DNA from: Leptoclinus maculatus | Lineage: Eukaryota; Chordata; Actinopteri; Perciformes; Stichaeidae | Length of the DNA: 64,000 nt | Assembly (NCBI GenBank): GCA_032191485.1 | Contig: JAVDOI010000008.1 | Coordinates: 671,501 to 735,500, forward strand | Direction of reading: 5' to 3' | Shown: positions 26,501-37,478 of the stretch, piece after piece | Layout: the number at the start of each line of letters is the position of its first letter | Numbering within the stretch: position 1 is the stretch's first letter | The notes under the pieces: model-generated | Told to the model about the DNA's origin: nothing | What the model saw: the letters and a program-made list of their open reading frames with translations, nothing else | Databases searched by the model: none | Made by a program: the position numbers and the translations under genes

Positions 26501-28772
26501 ATACACCATTTTAGAAAAGGCAAAAATACTTTAAACACACGTTTGGTTTCGTCATGTCATTGCTCACTGGGATCACATGACAAAGATACGAGTCTTTTAC
26601 TCACACAGCAATCATACTGTATCTACAGACCTTCTGGCAGCAGTTTAGCGCTCTCAACATATTACCTAGATCAGTGGATGTTCTGAGTTACCTTTGCATT
26701 GCGGCTGAAGTGGCGAGAAGCAAGCGGGTAGGCGGATGTGAGGGAGGAGGCCGAGGGTATGGAGGGCAGGGGGCTATCTGAACCTCCTCCTCCTCCGCCG
26801 CTGCCGCCTCCTCCGCCGCTCTTCTCTCCTCCTCCTCCTCCTCCTCCTCCTCCTCCTCCTCCTCCTCCTCCTCCCTCACCCTCACTGGCCCTGCCACCCC
26901 CGAGGACCCTGCGCCGCAGGGAGGGAGAGCTGCCGGGGGTGCTGCGTGGAGAGTTACTGGCCGTACTGGAGACACAAAAAAAAGACACGCAGAGATATTT
27001 AACTCAAGGGAGAAGTGAGGAAACTCTTTCATGTTTTATTGCTAAATTTTGCTCTAATGTCTTTAATGGCATGCTATGAAGACAGGCTGCGGGCGTTTCC
27101 TATTTGACAATAGTGTGTCATCTTAAACTGCCTCCTTAAGACCAAAGAAATATGTTCAGCCACTGTTATCAGCATAAATGATTTTGATTTGAAATGGTCT
27201 GACAATAAGCCTCTGGGACAAAGCGGCATCATTTCTCCTTATTGTTTACAGTCAAAATAAGAGTGGTCTTTGTCTCTCTATGTTGTTTGCACATAATGTC
27301 CGACCTAAATGCAGTTTTCGAATACATCGTTTAAATATGCTGCATCCATTTCAAAGTTTAAGTAGCAGTTTTAAAAGTGTCTTAAGTGTTCAAACTAATA
27401 TATTAACTTGTACATTTACATTACTCAGTTTTCTGCTATCATTCCTTGCAAACCGTGATGAAATATTTGTTTATATATTCTTCATATCCACTATAACGAT
27501 CTGTTTCTCTCGACTAAAGTAGGCGGATCGGTCCATTTTGTGAGATATCAATATTTATTTGGTTATATTAGGTAAAAATTCAAACAAATGGCATGAACTA
27601 TGTCCCTGTAAACTCTGTTGCAGCTCACAGTGACTGGAGCGGAAACAGAAATTAGTCAGAAATCATCACCTCCCGCGCAACACACCACTGATGGCAGGGA
27701 CAAGAAACTGTGCCATTACGCCACGGTCGATACACCACGTTATCAATTAGAGAGATTGGGTAACGATAAGTGAAACACTCAGCCAGCAGTCGCTCTAGAA
27801 AGCAGAAGGCAGCCAGACCGCCCTGTCCGTTGGAATTTAACATGGATTAGTTGTTAAGATGAATTATCCATTTATGTTGTCACAAACATCTTCCTCAATG
27901 TTTTTGCAGCACAACAATGATGTTTTGAATTAACAGATTTGAAACAGACTCTTATTTGTGTTGTAAACAAGCAAAAATCAAACATACACGGACAGGGTGG
28001 TCACCAGTCTACTTTCAACAGGACTCCTCACTGAGTGTTGCACTAATTGTTATCCTGTCTCTCTAATTGATAACGACGTATCGAACGGGTTCCCTGGCAT
28101 CACATCACGTGTTTCAACGCAATGATGAGTTCGAATCCCGTTTTTTTTTTTATACTGTTAAATGTGCTAAAGGGTTCTTCTAAGTGACACGTGTTTACCC
28201 AAAATAAGATTATGTGTTTTTAGCAAGTTTATTACTTCAGAAGGAAACTTCCTTTAAACAACGTCGCGTGTTGTTTATGTTTTAAGTTAACACAAACAAC
28301 ACGCAACGTTTCCCACTCCAACAATCCGGTACGTTTTGACCATAGATTGCGTACGGGAAGGTTTTGACACCGAAACACCGGCTATACCCAAAAACAATCC
28401 AGTCCAGCACACTCGATGACCGGACAAAACACGTGAGAAACGAGACAACTCGGTCCATTTAGGAAGCACTGTGTTGTGCATGGGTGTTGGGTCTGCTGCG
28501 GTCAGTGTGAACAAGCGAGAACCGACAGCACAAACACACCAACAATCAGTTTATACAAGCTCATACCAGCCCGCGACTGCACACCTGTGCTTTTTGCATA
28601 AAACTATGTCCGACCCACCCGTGCGATCGGACGGATTTGCAAACGCTGCGACTCATTTGACCACATCCAAACGTACCACGAGCAGGCTGTATGACGAGCA
28701 GACGGACCACCGCATAGCACAATGCTACCATCACACTACAGGAGACTCTGTTTAGGTCACTTACTCGAACAT
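12408..28772 (-). CDS. gramd1a: GRAM domain-containing protein 1A (Aster-A)
   Basis: ER-anchored protein at ER-plasma membrane contacts: the GRAM domain senses membrane lipid and the VASt domain carries cholesterol. Coding exons, 5' to 3' on the minus strand: 28772-28765, 26965-26692, 25486-25466, 25279-25195, 24971-24868, 24648-24553, 24253-24173, 23685-23567, 23268-22959, 21430-21277, 20038-19892, 18535-18414, 17694-17552, 16120-16017, 15279-15046, 14816-14735, 13416-13309, 12781-12661, 12530-12408. They sum to 2436 nt, 811 residues (human about 724), all phases matching. GRAM is about residues 108-200 (LYLSENWLCFYSN, FFTSFGARDRSFMM); VASt about 420-590 (IPYQDYFYTVHRYC, YRKQPWSLVK, WSGIEEYY); membrane helix about 683-705. 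The start MFDT, the RNAKKMQSWY junction and EKLHRGI near the end point to GRAMD1A, not 1B. Odd: a poly-Gly tract near the N terminus and eight Asp near the end. Confidence 0.95.
12637..12660. repeat. (CA)12 microsatellite at a gramd1a splice donor
   Basis: A pure CA run that on the minus strand reads GTGTGT directly after the exon base 12661. The donor of the penultimate gramd1a intron is therefore the first GT of the repeat. Confidence 0.9.
14423..14450. repeat. (CA)14 microsatellite
   Basis: Pure CA run inside a gramd1a intron, between exons 14735 and 13416. It is about 300 bases from the nearest exon. Confidence 0.9.
18539..18664. repeat. Compound (GA)/(GACAGA) microsatellite at a gramd1a acceptor
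   Basis: About 125 bases of GA units with an internal block of repeated GACAGA hexamers. On the minus strand it is an unbroken CT/CTCTGT tract that ends in CAG at the start of the gramd1a exon 18535-18414, so it supplies that exon's polypyrimidine tract. Confidence 0.9.
19402..19590 (+). repeat. Intronic direct repeat, copy 1
   Basis: Starts near TTTTAGGTAAATC and runs through CCAAAAGAATAATTGT, CACAGAGCAGTAAATCACTC and GTGGAAGGAAGAAGAGGTG. Closely matches 20146-20320 in the same orientation. The two copies sit on either side of the gramd1a exon at 20038-19892. Confidence 0.65.
20146..20320 (+). repeat. Intronic direct repeat, copy 2
   Basis: Diverged second copy of the block at 19402-19590, sharing CCAAAAGAATAATTGT, CACAGAGCAGTAAATCACTC and GTGGAAGGAAGAAGAGGTG with small indels. 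Either two insertions of an unnamed element or an intronic duplication around one exon. Confidence 0.65.
20490..21046. mobile_element. TTAA-flanked miniature DNA transposon
   Basis: Left end reads TTAA, a few bases, then CAGTTCACCCAAAAA; right end is its imperfect inverse, TTTTTGGGTGAACTG, then a few bases and TTAA. TTAA at both borders plus inverted ends fits a piggyBac-type non-autonomous element of about 560 bases in a gramd1a intron. No transposase frame is present. The terminal sequence is one I associate with abundant teleost miniature elements. Confidence 0.6.
23456..23517. repeat. (CA)31 microsatellite
   Basis: Pure CA run in the short gramd1a intron between exon 23685-23567 and exon 23268-22959. 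Confidence 0.9.
26826..26873. repeat. Coding (CTC)16 microsatellite in gramd1a
   Basis: Sixteen CTC units inside the second gramd1a coding exon. Read on the minus strand in frame this is (GGA/GAG/GGG-type) repeat encoding about 16-17 consecutive glycines just after the SPSLRRR segment. Two shorter Gly runs follow. The tract lies in the disordered N terminus before the GRAM domain. Confidence 0.85.
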
Positions 28773-29300
28773 GTCGTGAGGCGATCCAAATGATATCCAC
28801 AAAAACAACTATTGTATCAATATGGTGATCCTGGTCTGTGTGTGTTTGAGCGTGTGTGTGTGTGTGTGAGCGGCTAAAGCAAGCCCGACGCTACAGGGGT
28901 GTATGTCCGCTCCTTCTGCCTTGTTTTCTTCGCTTATCGTCGGGGTAAAAAAGCGCCCATTCGTCCACCGTCCCGCGGTCGGATGTTAATTTCTCATTGT
29001 CGCTGACGGGCCCCCCTGCACCTCGCAGCCAGGTACCGGACGGACCGCGGCTGCCCCTATGCCGTTAGCAGGACCCGATAACGGGCTGCAGTCTCTGCGT
29101 CCATCCGTAATCCTTTGCAACAAGGGAGAGGGTGAAGGGGAGGAGGAGGGAGGAGGCAGGAGGGAGGAGGAGGGAGGAGGCGGCTCCATGTGTGTGAGTG
29201 AGGCCTTGCTGTGAGGTGGAGCTGAACCGATAAGGATGATAAGGCAGAGTCCAAACTGAGAGGTTTTATCTGAGTTCGGAGGGACCAGTACTTCACAGAC
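28765..29300 (-). promoter_or_regulatory. gramd1a: CpG-rich promoter region and 5' UTR of the short gramd1a transcript
   Basis: The MFD start exon (ATG at 28772, donor GTAAGT after 28765) is preceded on the minus strand by 500 bases rich in CG dinucleotides (for example CCGTCCCGCGGTCGG near 28970), in contrast to the AT-rich introns. A purine tract of GGAGGAGGGA units lies at about 29136-29183. No clear TATA box. The transcription start cannot be fixed by eye. Confidence 0.5.
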
Positions 29301-30040
29301 AAGATGTCACGAGAACATTTACGAACACTGTGTTATTGCAATGAATGCCTTGGTCATTATTGAAGTTATTCAACCCTATATCTCAATCCATATGTTCCAA
29401 GCAAACTGAATATGTTTAAAATATAAAAAGGGATGTTATTAAATTGCTAATAATGTCTGATAAATACCTTCACACTATCAGATAGAGGCCCTGAAGTAAA
29501 AAAAAAAAAAACATGACTAGCATTGTAAAAGTAAGTAAATAGAGACCATGGCGGCCTGTTGTGAATCCACCTGGACGAAGCCCAGAGCTCACGCAATCCC
29601 TTAACCCTCAATCTCTCCGTCCATCCCTCTGGATTAGAGTCCACATCATAATCCAGGCTGGGCTGAGCCAGGCCGACATCTCTACCATTCAGGCTCCCTC
29701 TGTGTAATCTGTTTTTCTGAGGTTCACCAAAGGCCCATAATAATGTCAAGAGTTTACTGGAATGGGTGGACACTGAGAAACGGGCAACAAAGAGACTGAA
29801 TGCAGCTGGGAAGAACAGGCGAAAAAAAATGACAGGAAGTGGGTACGTAAGATATAATGGGGGCTGCTCTTATGCCGTTTCCTTCCTGCCAACAGAACGT
29901 CTCTTATTTCAACAGAGCAAGAAAACAGCTCTACATCTTTGATTTGGGCTAATTTAGGAGATTGTAGCTTCTTCTTGCATACACATGGTGCAAAATCCAA
30001 AGAGCCTCGGGTACGCACACTATCCAATATATACTGTGTA
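29301..30040. other. gramd1a: Non-coding stretch upstream of the short gramd1a promoter
   Basis: No exon recognised on either strand. If the long gramd1a form is real, this is intronic. Confidence 0.4.
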
Positions 30041-30041
30041 T

Positions 30042-30302
30042 TAGTGCTGGGCGGTTCAACCGGTCTGTTATGGAAGATTTCTAAGTTAATCGGGAGAAGA
30101 GAGTTTTGTTCACAAATCAATAATAAAGTCTTCAGAAGATTCAAAGTTGTCTTTTTCTGTTTATTCACTTGCAAGAGGGAAGAGAACACAACAGATACGT
30201 ATTCAGCAGTCTGTGGTATAAACTTCAAAATATATATGTGAAACCGCCAAAATCTTAAAAAAATACCGCGATACACATTTTTGGTCATACCGCCCAGCAC
30301 TA
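30042..30302. mobile_element. Miniature inverted-repeat element
   Basis: TAGTGCTGGGCGGT at 30042-30055 is perfectly inverted at 30289-30302, with a 261-base AT-rich interior and no reading frame. TA lies at each outer edge. ACTGTGTA before the left end and ACTGTGTG after the right end could be an 8-base target duplication instead, so superfamily (Tc1/mariner-like or hAT-like) is undecided. Confidence 0.6.
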
Positions 30303-33300
30303 CTGTGTGTGTGTGTATATATATATATATATAAAAAACAAACTAGTGGATATGACTATAAAAGCTGATCACTGAAAACGGGTTCAAAGTAAATAATGGA
30401 AATGAGATACTAGCAACAGTGGAAGAAACTCCGGCCCAAAAATGGATCAATAATCATAGAGTGAATGTAAACAAGAATACGTAATCCACATGGATACAGT
30501 GTGGCAGAAAGACAAAGAGGTCACAAATACAATCAATCACAATCAGTCAACGGGTCACTGTGTTGTTGATTTGGCTGTGCTAAACATCCATGGCAATTAT
30601 GTCATTGTTAGAAATTGTCTCTCAGTGTGTGTACATCTTTGTAGTTTTGAAATAAAGACACCGGCTCCAGATTACCAGATCAATTACCCTGTGTGTGTGT
30701 ATGTGTGTATATATAAAAAAAAGAAAAAAGGTGCAATGTTGTGTCTTCAATATTAAGTCAGTGTGGCCCAGGCCATTTCAAACATGTTATCGGATAGAAA
30801 CTTGAATGTCCAAGTTTCAGATTAGAGGCCCATCAGTCTACATATTTGTAAAGCTTATTGTGACAATTTCACAACATGTTTACATCAAAGTAAGTAGAAT
30901 ACAGTCTCGGCATGCATAGTGGAGTTAGCCTTTCAGCTGTACTGTATATAGACAATGCATTTGTGCTAGTTAGGCATAGCAAGGGAAGGCAGCTTTACCT
31001 TAGCGAGTCTGGTAACTGAGACATTCAAAGGGCAATAGAAAGTACAAATGTATTTGTATTTCAACCCAAACTTTCAAATCAAATAGTGCAGACATTTAGA
31101 AACTGCTCAGATTCCATCAGAAACAGTTATGCCTTTATTAACAGTGTTCCATCTAAAACTATTTAGATTAACTTAGTAGATAGTTTAAAAGATTTAGTCG
31201 TCAAAAAACAGAAATATAGAGACCTGAACTGTTTCATCAATGAAGCAGATTTGTCACTTCTGGCCAGAGATGTCCTCAAATAAAATCCCTCAATTGCTTA
31301 AAGTGGAAACTGACAAGATACAACTAAGTACAACCTTGAACACCACAACATTTGTTTAGGAGCTACAGCCACTCAAGCGTAGCTACTTGGATCTTTTGTC
31401 TGAATACCATCACTGATACATCTCCACTGAGTACTACTAGACGCTCACTCTGCATGAAGACAGACAAGTCTGTGCACTTGTTTAAGGAGCCTTCATAGCG
31501 GGCTTTAAGGCATGATCGGGATAAACTGCAGCATATTGGGTCTGTTCATCAGACGTGTTCACCTCTCTGACTAACACCATGACAGTCTGAATAGTCAAGA
31601 CCTCCTCCTGTACTCAATATCAAATATACTTGAACATGATCATACGCTGTGAGCCGTTGCATTAAGTTTAACAACACTTTGTCCCCACTGACAAGATGAA
31701 AGTAGAGTGTGAATATTGCCCCGACACAAATCAAAGATGAGAAGATTCAATGGTTTCTGTTTCACAATTAATCTCCAATGCATCTCGAGTGGCCTTTGTT
31801 TCAGCTCCACACAGATGATTTTATCTGAAAGAAACTTTCCACTGTTGAGTAAGAAAAATAAACATTTGCAATAAGACTGTAGGGGCAGTTAAGCACCTCC
31901 TCTTTGGGGAAGACGTTGTTTGGAAAATGCAAATCAATCTTCTGCGTCTTGGGGAGCTTGCTCTACAGACATGTCAAAGTCCTCAATGTGTTTATCTTGC
32001 CGTCAAGTTTGAATTTGAAGTTGTTCTGAATTTAGAGTTGAAAACCCAGGATTGGATGATCAAAGATTCATTTTAGTGCTAAATGTAAATAGGGGAATTT
32101 CTTTATTTTGTGGCTAATCTGATTTTTTTTTTTTTTTTATATAGTTTACATAACCCTTGGCATTTTTTTGCTTGGGTGTTATTATGAATATTAGAATTTA
32201 CCAAACATCGTTTAACCCTAAATCATTCCATAGCTTTATATATTTCACTATAAAAAAAAAAAGACTGTCAAACAATCATTTGAGGAGTCACAGCTATGAT
32301 ATTAAGTTTCATTAATATTCATCAAAACAGTATAACTGGGTCAATAAAATGATGTGTAAATAAAGAGGACAAGGGCACAGCTGTTCACATGGAGCACATG
32401 GGGAGAATCACCCTCTGCTTGCCCTCTGCAGTGGTGCCCAGAACAGCATCTGATTGGACTCACATGACATCATCAGATTAAGAGCCCACTCCCATTGGCT
32501 GCAGGTGATGTCATGCTTCAGAAGAAGGATAAATGGCGCATGAACCCCGCCTCTAGCTCCTTATGACTGATCCAGCTCTATTTTTTTTTTCTCACTGCCA
32601 CAACAGCGGTCTGACTTTCTTTGTGTACAGTTTATATAACATTGCTGTTTTGCAATTTTTAATAAGGTAATCTTTCTTTAAAGCTAACACTGTTCTTTTA
32701 AAATACTAATCAAGTGCAGGGCATATGAAGTATGTATGTTTTCTACAGGGTAGCAAGGGCATTTCTAGCTCATCATTGAAATGTAACCAGTGTTGGCCTC
32801 CTTCTCTTATCTGTCGTCATAGAGCACCATAAATCAACTCAGCCTAGTCGGGATTTTAACAGTGTAATCTGTCCTCACTAGTTCTAGCCATTAGCTAATT
32901 AACTCCAACCTGCTCCAAAATAGTTGACCTCGTGTAGCATTTGAAAAAAAAGTCGACCAAGCGTAAATCTGTCAGATGTAAGGCCTTTTAACTCTCCACC
33001 AACGTGCACAAATGAGAGGCTCCTCACTCCAGTCAGTCACTGCAGCCAGATCTGCTCTCAGAGGGCCTGAATGCAAATTGGCTGAGGTTGTACAGAGCTA
33101 CAAGCGTAGAATACCCATGAGACCGGCGAGCGTATAGTGCTGAGGGAGTGGTTGCTCTGTTCTGAGCCACTGAACCCCGATGTGCTGGTGGTGCTGTAAG
33201 ATAAGACCATCCTCAAAGAAAGAATCGTCAACCGAATGAATGACTGTAAAAAAAAAAACATTGGGGCTTCATGAACAAATGCTGCACACGAGTGCTACAT

Positions 33301-33356
33301 TTCATTATTGCTTTCATTAACTGGCTGGTTATTGGAGATGAATCCAGCACACTAAC
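30303..33356. other. Non-coding stretch, probably the first intron of the long gramd1a form
   Basis: I found no exon that joins to its neighbours. It includes a GT/AT simple repeat (30303-30332), T runs near 32125, and a promoter-like cluster at 32465-32513. A minus-strand acceptor-like TTTTTTTTTTACAG near 33240 is followed by only short open frames. Confidence 0.4.
32465..32513. promoter_or_regulatory. Paired CRE-like sites with an inverted CCAAT box
   Basis: TGACATCA at 32465-32472 and its exact reverse complement TGATGTCA at 32506-32513 flank ATTGG (inverted CCAAT) at 32494-32498. TGACATCA differs by one base from the ATF/CREB consensus TGACGTCA. The grouping looks promoter-like, but no transcript start can be linked to it. 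Confidence 0.3.
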
Positions 33357-33826
33357 CTGCAGCTCTCCCAGTCGGAGTCTCTGCTGAGCAGGCTCCTGAA
33401 GGACCAACGGGAGCGCCGGCTGGGAGAGGGACTACGAGACCAGGAGCGGGACGGAGGCAGGAGGAGGTCCTGTGAAGGAGTTTCCTGACCTTGCTCTTCC
33501 CCCTCCACCTGACTGGCCACAGAGTTGGAGGGCGAGGGGCTCCGATGTTGAATGGCACCCTTCGCCGGAGTCTCCTCTATTACAATTTGAGGCGTTTTAC
33601 CCCATTGCCGCTTAGGAGTGCAGCCTTGCTCCTCCTCGTTTCGTTTCTTGGCACGGGTCCTGCTGCGGTGGGATCGACCGTGTCGGCTAGAGCGTGGCGG
33701 TCTGGGGCTCGGTGAGCGAGACCAGGACTCTGTATCCGAGGACGGGGGCAGGATAGTCAGCGTTGGGACGGGAATGGGCTGAGTTAAAGTGATGCCCTCT
33801 GGTCCCACGGGAGAGGACATAGTCAT
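33357..33826 (-). CDS. gramd1a: Alternative first coding exon, long gramd1a isoform
   Basis: ATG at 33826 opens 470 bases that end in ...SCAG|GTTAGT (donor after 33357), leaving two bases of a codon. The second gramd1a coding exon begins with one base (T at 26965), so the splice is in frame and reads ...DWESC-S-TASNSPRSTPG. The joined isoform would be 965 residues. The exon is Ser/Arg/Pro-rich with two similar blocks, SWSRSPSPRPPRSSR and SWSRSPSPSRRSRW, and looks disordered. GRAMD1B in mammals reads SCTASNSNRSTP at the same junction, which supports the splice. It could instead belong to an unrelated minus-strand gene; I know no other family for it. Confidence 0.6.
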
Positions 33827-36800
33827 CTTCAGAGCTTAAATGTATCTTTCAGTCAAGTCAAGGGCACAAACTAAGGGTTTGTTGCATCTTGAGAGTTGAG
33901 ACTGAACCACGACAGACCGAGATGGCCCAATCATGCTTTCGTTTGATACATTTTAGAAACAGGATAGAAACGCATCAAAAACTCGGGCAAAGCAGCTTTG
34001 TCCTTTTAAGTAACACTAACCATGAGTAAAGATGATTCAATAATATTTCCTGTGAACTCAAAAAAGGGTCTTTCCATCAGGCGAGTAAAATCCCCCAAAA
34101 GTGGTTAAACCACAGAGCAGTTCACAGCTGTAGGTGTTCCTTTACGATCAAAAATGATGCAACAGGAAGCTGGGAGTCTGTCCCACAATCTCACAGGCCT
34201 TTGTGTTCATTAGGCAATCTTTTTCCAGTTGTCCAGACTCTGTGCATGCTGACCAAAGAGTGACTAAAATGCTCTATCATCCTTTTCTGTGTCAAGCTTA
34301 CGGGCTTCACCCCTTCCTCTGTCCGGTGTCACTCTCTGTCTTCGGTACTCCTCCCCTCTCCTCCCTTTGGCAGACTTCAAGCTTGCATTTGCATAACCAT
34401 GCTCATCTTTGCAAGAGTTGAAGTCTCAGACAAAAGACAGATCTGTGTCGGGAAGTAGCTACCTGAGGAGTGACAAGAGCAGAAACTTTGCATTCAACCA
34501 TACACCTGACTACTACTTTTCTTTCTTTTTTTTAATTCTCAAAACTATAAATTGTTTTACTTTCCAACTAAAACAAATGACTGCGAGACTAGGGCTATTT
34601 CTGTCTGGTCTTTGATACCTTACGCTCTGCCAGTTCTGGGAATATGAGGTATCATATGATGATGATGTATGCAATGAAATATTTTTCCCGTTAGAGGGCA
34701 GATCAATAGGATTTATTTATGGTGGGGTAGGTTATGTTACATGTATTCTTTTACCTAGGTTTGGGGAATTGATAACTACTTCAGCTCCATATTTCAAACT
34801 TTCCTCCCTTCACGTAACTCAGAAACAGCCTAAACTGGTTGGAAATGACACCATCCCACTGCATTTATCACCAAGAGAAATCTAAACCCGCGTCCCTGTA
34901 AGGAAAGCCCATAAAGATCAGACCCGTGGCAAAAAAAAAGCAGGTGCTCTATATAAATGCCAGAGTTTTCAAACCACACAATATCCCACAGCCACTGTCA
35001 AACACTGGAGCAGACATAAACAACACCTTTTGAAAATACATATTTCATACAGCCAATAAAAAGGTTGAATTGCCACTATATCAAGGCCATAACTACATGT
35101 AAACATACTGCAGATGCGTCCTCCAACAGGGAAGGGAGGTGAGGGTGTGTGTCACGCCATTGTTTGCCATCAAAGCAGACACTTCCAAGGCAAGGACCCA
35201 AGCACGTCTGAGAGTATTTGCTGTGATCTGTTTGAACAAGACCAATCTTGGCACCGACTTGTTTGTCCAGAGTAATCCACCATAATCCCCCAGCGTAACC
35301 TTTACTCTTTGGTCCAAACCAGCCTGATCTTTTTTTGCCATAAAACACAGGCCACGTTAAAAAGGTATTATCGCACACAATCTCACACGGACCCACAGCC
35401 ATTTCAGACGCGGGACGCTACGGTACAAAACCAGCAAATACAAGTTGCAGCGTGTGAAGCAAGTATTCAGGAACAGCTGTTCCTGTGATATCGGGTCTAC
35501 TATTCAAAAGTGTTGGTGATCTGTGAATGATCTGCAACTGATATCCGTTTTCCTGCGCAGTTCAACAGGTTGTGTGCAGTTTAACACACGAGGACAAAAG
35601 GCTTGCAGAACCACAAATTGGGTTTAATATATACTTTTTCTGGCAGAGAAAAATAAACAACTTTTAGCAGCCTGGGGAGACAAACGTTGGCTCTCCTACC
35701 TCCCATTGGATGAGTTTCCTCCGTTTCGGTTATCTTGCTCGGCCTCGAAAACAAGCCGAGCGACGGTGCGGGAGGCAATGTTAAAATCCACTTTTTCACA
35801 GGAACACATCAACATTCTTAGTTGCGTAAAAAAAGCATCTGTCGGCTGCAGCTAACGGTTAGCCTTCAGCCAGCTAACGCTAAACACAACCAAAGTGTAG
35901 CGGACGTTAGCCCCGACCTCCGAAGGCCGACAGCTCACTAAAGATGGCTAGCAGGCTTTAACTGCCAGCACATAAAGTACTCCGCCGACGTCTTCCATTT
36001 CCTCTTTAAAAAAACGCTGCGGTATAAAACACTGTTATCAAACAAAATGTAAAGCTAACGACCACAGTTAGCTTAGCATTAACAGCGTACTAACTTGGTT
36101 TTAAAGTAACACAATACTTTTTTTGTCGAAAAGTGAAAAGGAACGGCAATCCGTCGGATTATTAATTTAGTACGTGGGGGGGGGGGTACAATCAGTTTTA
36201 TTTATTTTTTAAAACATTAACCCTGCAACGAATTTCTAATAATACATAAAGTCGCCGACGTTTTACATACTGACATTTTAAAATGTATGAAAGTAAAGCC
36301 ATTATTATGTAATCAAATGTACACAGCCACCAGCAAAAGAAGACGACCACCCCTCCGACCAACTTTATGGTACAGTCCGGGAAAATAACTGTCCAGAGGA
36401 TGTGGCGAAAGAAGAAGACGAGTCAGTGTGTTGACATCACACAAACTCACACCATTGGACATGTGTTTTATCCTTCAACAACTACACCTCCCGATTAAGT
36501 TAAAACAAATAATCCACGTTGCAGGCGTGAATTGGGCCTGTTGTTACATGTCGCAGAGATACACATGAAGTAATGCCAGTAATCGGATTTTTATATAATA
36601 AACATGATGTCACCTCAACGGGTTTTCTCAGTAACCTACATAATAAACAGTTTAAACATAATTTCTGAGTTTATTTGAAGGGATCTGTTATGTGACCAAA
36701 ATCAATGGGCATACCGATTGCGACCCCTTGTGTCTAACATGGTCCTGTGCAGTCATTGGGGTATTTGTAACCTGATAACTTGCCTCATCATTACCTCACT

Positions 36801-37196
36801 AAATTGCTTTAAAACTTTAGTTGAGGATTTATATGAGTCCCTATAAAGCAGATATTCTCATTTTTTTAGCAGCAATAAAACGGCAGTGTGGTATAGTGTG
36901 TGTGGCATATAAGCGTATTCATCTCACCCCTCGCCTCCTGCAGCAGCATCGCTTCATATGTTGTCATGGACTATTATTGTTAGGATGCAGCCTGTAAGAT
37001 ATTGGATATCCTCTCTTCCAGGACACATACAGTAAACAGGGCCAATGACAATTCACCTTGTCTGAAGCTGAAAACAAAAGAACACATTGACAAGACTTTT
37101 TCAAATGAACTCTGAGATGTTAACATACGGGTGCAAATGGGTTTAAAATCCATCTACAGATTATACAGATAAACTGAAATGTGAAAGTGAACGTGG
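33827..37196. other. Non-coding stretch with a possible upstream promoter
   Basis: No recognisable exon. From about 35,740 to 36,150 CG dinucleotides are more frequent than in surrounding DNA, and a minus-strand donor-like GGGAG|GTAGGAG occurs near 35,695; these could mark a non-coding first exon of the long gramd1a form. A minus-strand open frame at 35076-35402 resembles nothing I know. Confidence 0.3.
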
Positions 37197-37478
37197 TCGA
37201 TTTTAGGCTGATTCTTTTTATTATTGATTCATTTTTCAATTCATTTTCCAGAGTTATCGAGAAAGTAACAGTACGTTTTCCCATTTAAAATAATGTGTGT
37301 TAATGATGAAAAATGCCCAAAGTGACTTCTTCAAATTACTTGTTTTGTCTGACCAATAATCCAAAACCCAAAGATATTCCGCTTTTTATCACATAGGAAA
37401 ACAAATCTATTTTCAAACTGCAGCTTAGATTTGTTTTGATCGGCTAATTGATTAATTGACAAATTATTTCAGCTCTTG
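37197..37478 (-). repeat. Dispersed teleost repeat, copy 3 (inverted)
   Basis: Read on the minus strand it carries the same blocks as the copy at 9789-10127: AGCTGAAATAATT at the start, a Q-rich AATCAATTAG, TTGTCTGACCAATAATCC (as its complement) and GGGCATTTTTCATC. Confidence 0.5.

Noticed and set aside
26688..27079. Glu-rich and Pro-rich frames overlapping the second gramd1a exon
   Set aside because: Shadow frames; only the frame reading STASNSPRSTPG...RNAK splices in frame with both neighbours.
12408..28772. Calling the GRAM gene gramd1b
   Set aside because: Convergent order with a beta-subunit gene resembles human GRAMD1B-SCN3B, but MFDT at the start, VVDSEV..GIPYQDYFYT, the LGLTSEDDDYVSP segment and the LPQTAGEWAQ end match GRAMD1A wording.
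33190..33245. Possible further exon of the Ser/Arg-rich transcript after the T10 ACAG acceptor
   Set aside because: Joining it to the exon ending at 33357 gives a stop within five codons, whereas joining to 26965 is open and matches the GRAMD1 family.
35076..35402. 108-residue minus-strand open frame
   Set aside because: No recognisable domain, no good splice borders linking it to a gene, and length within the chance range.
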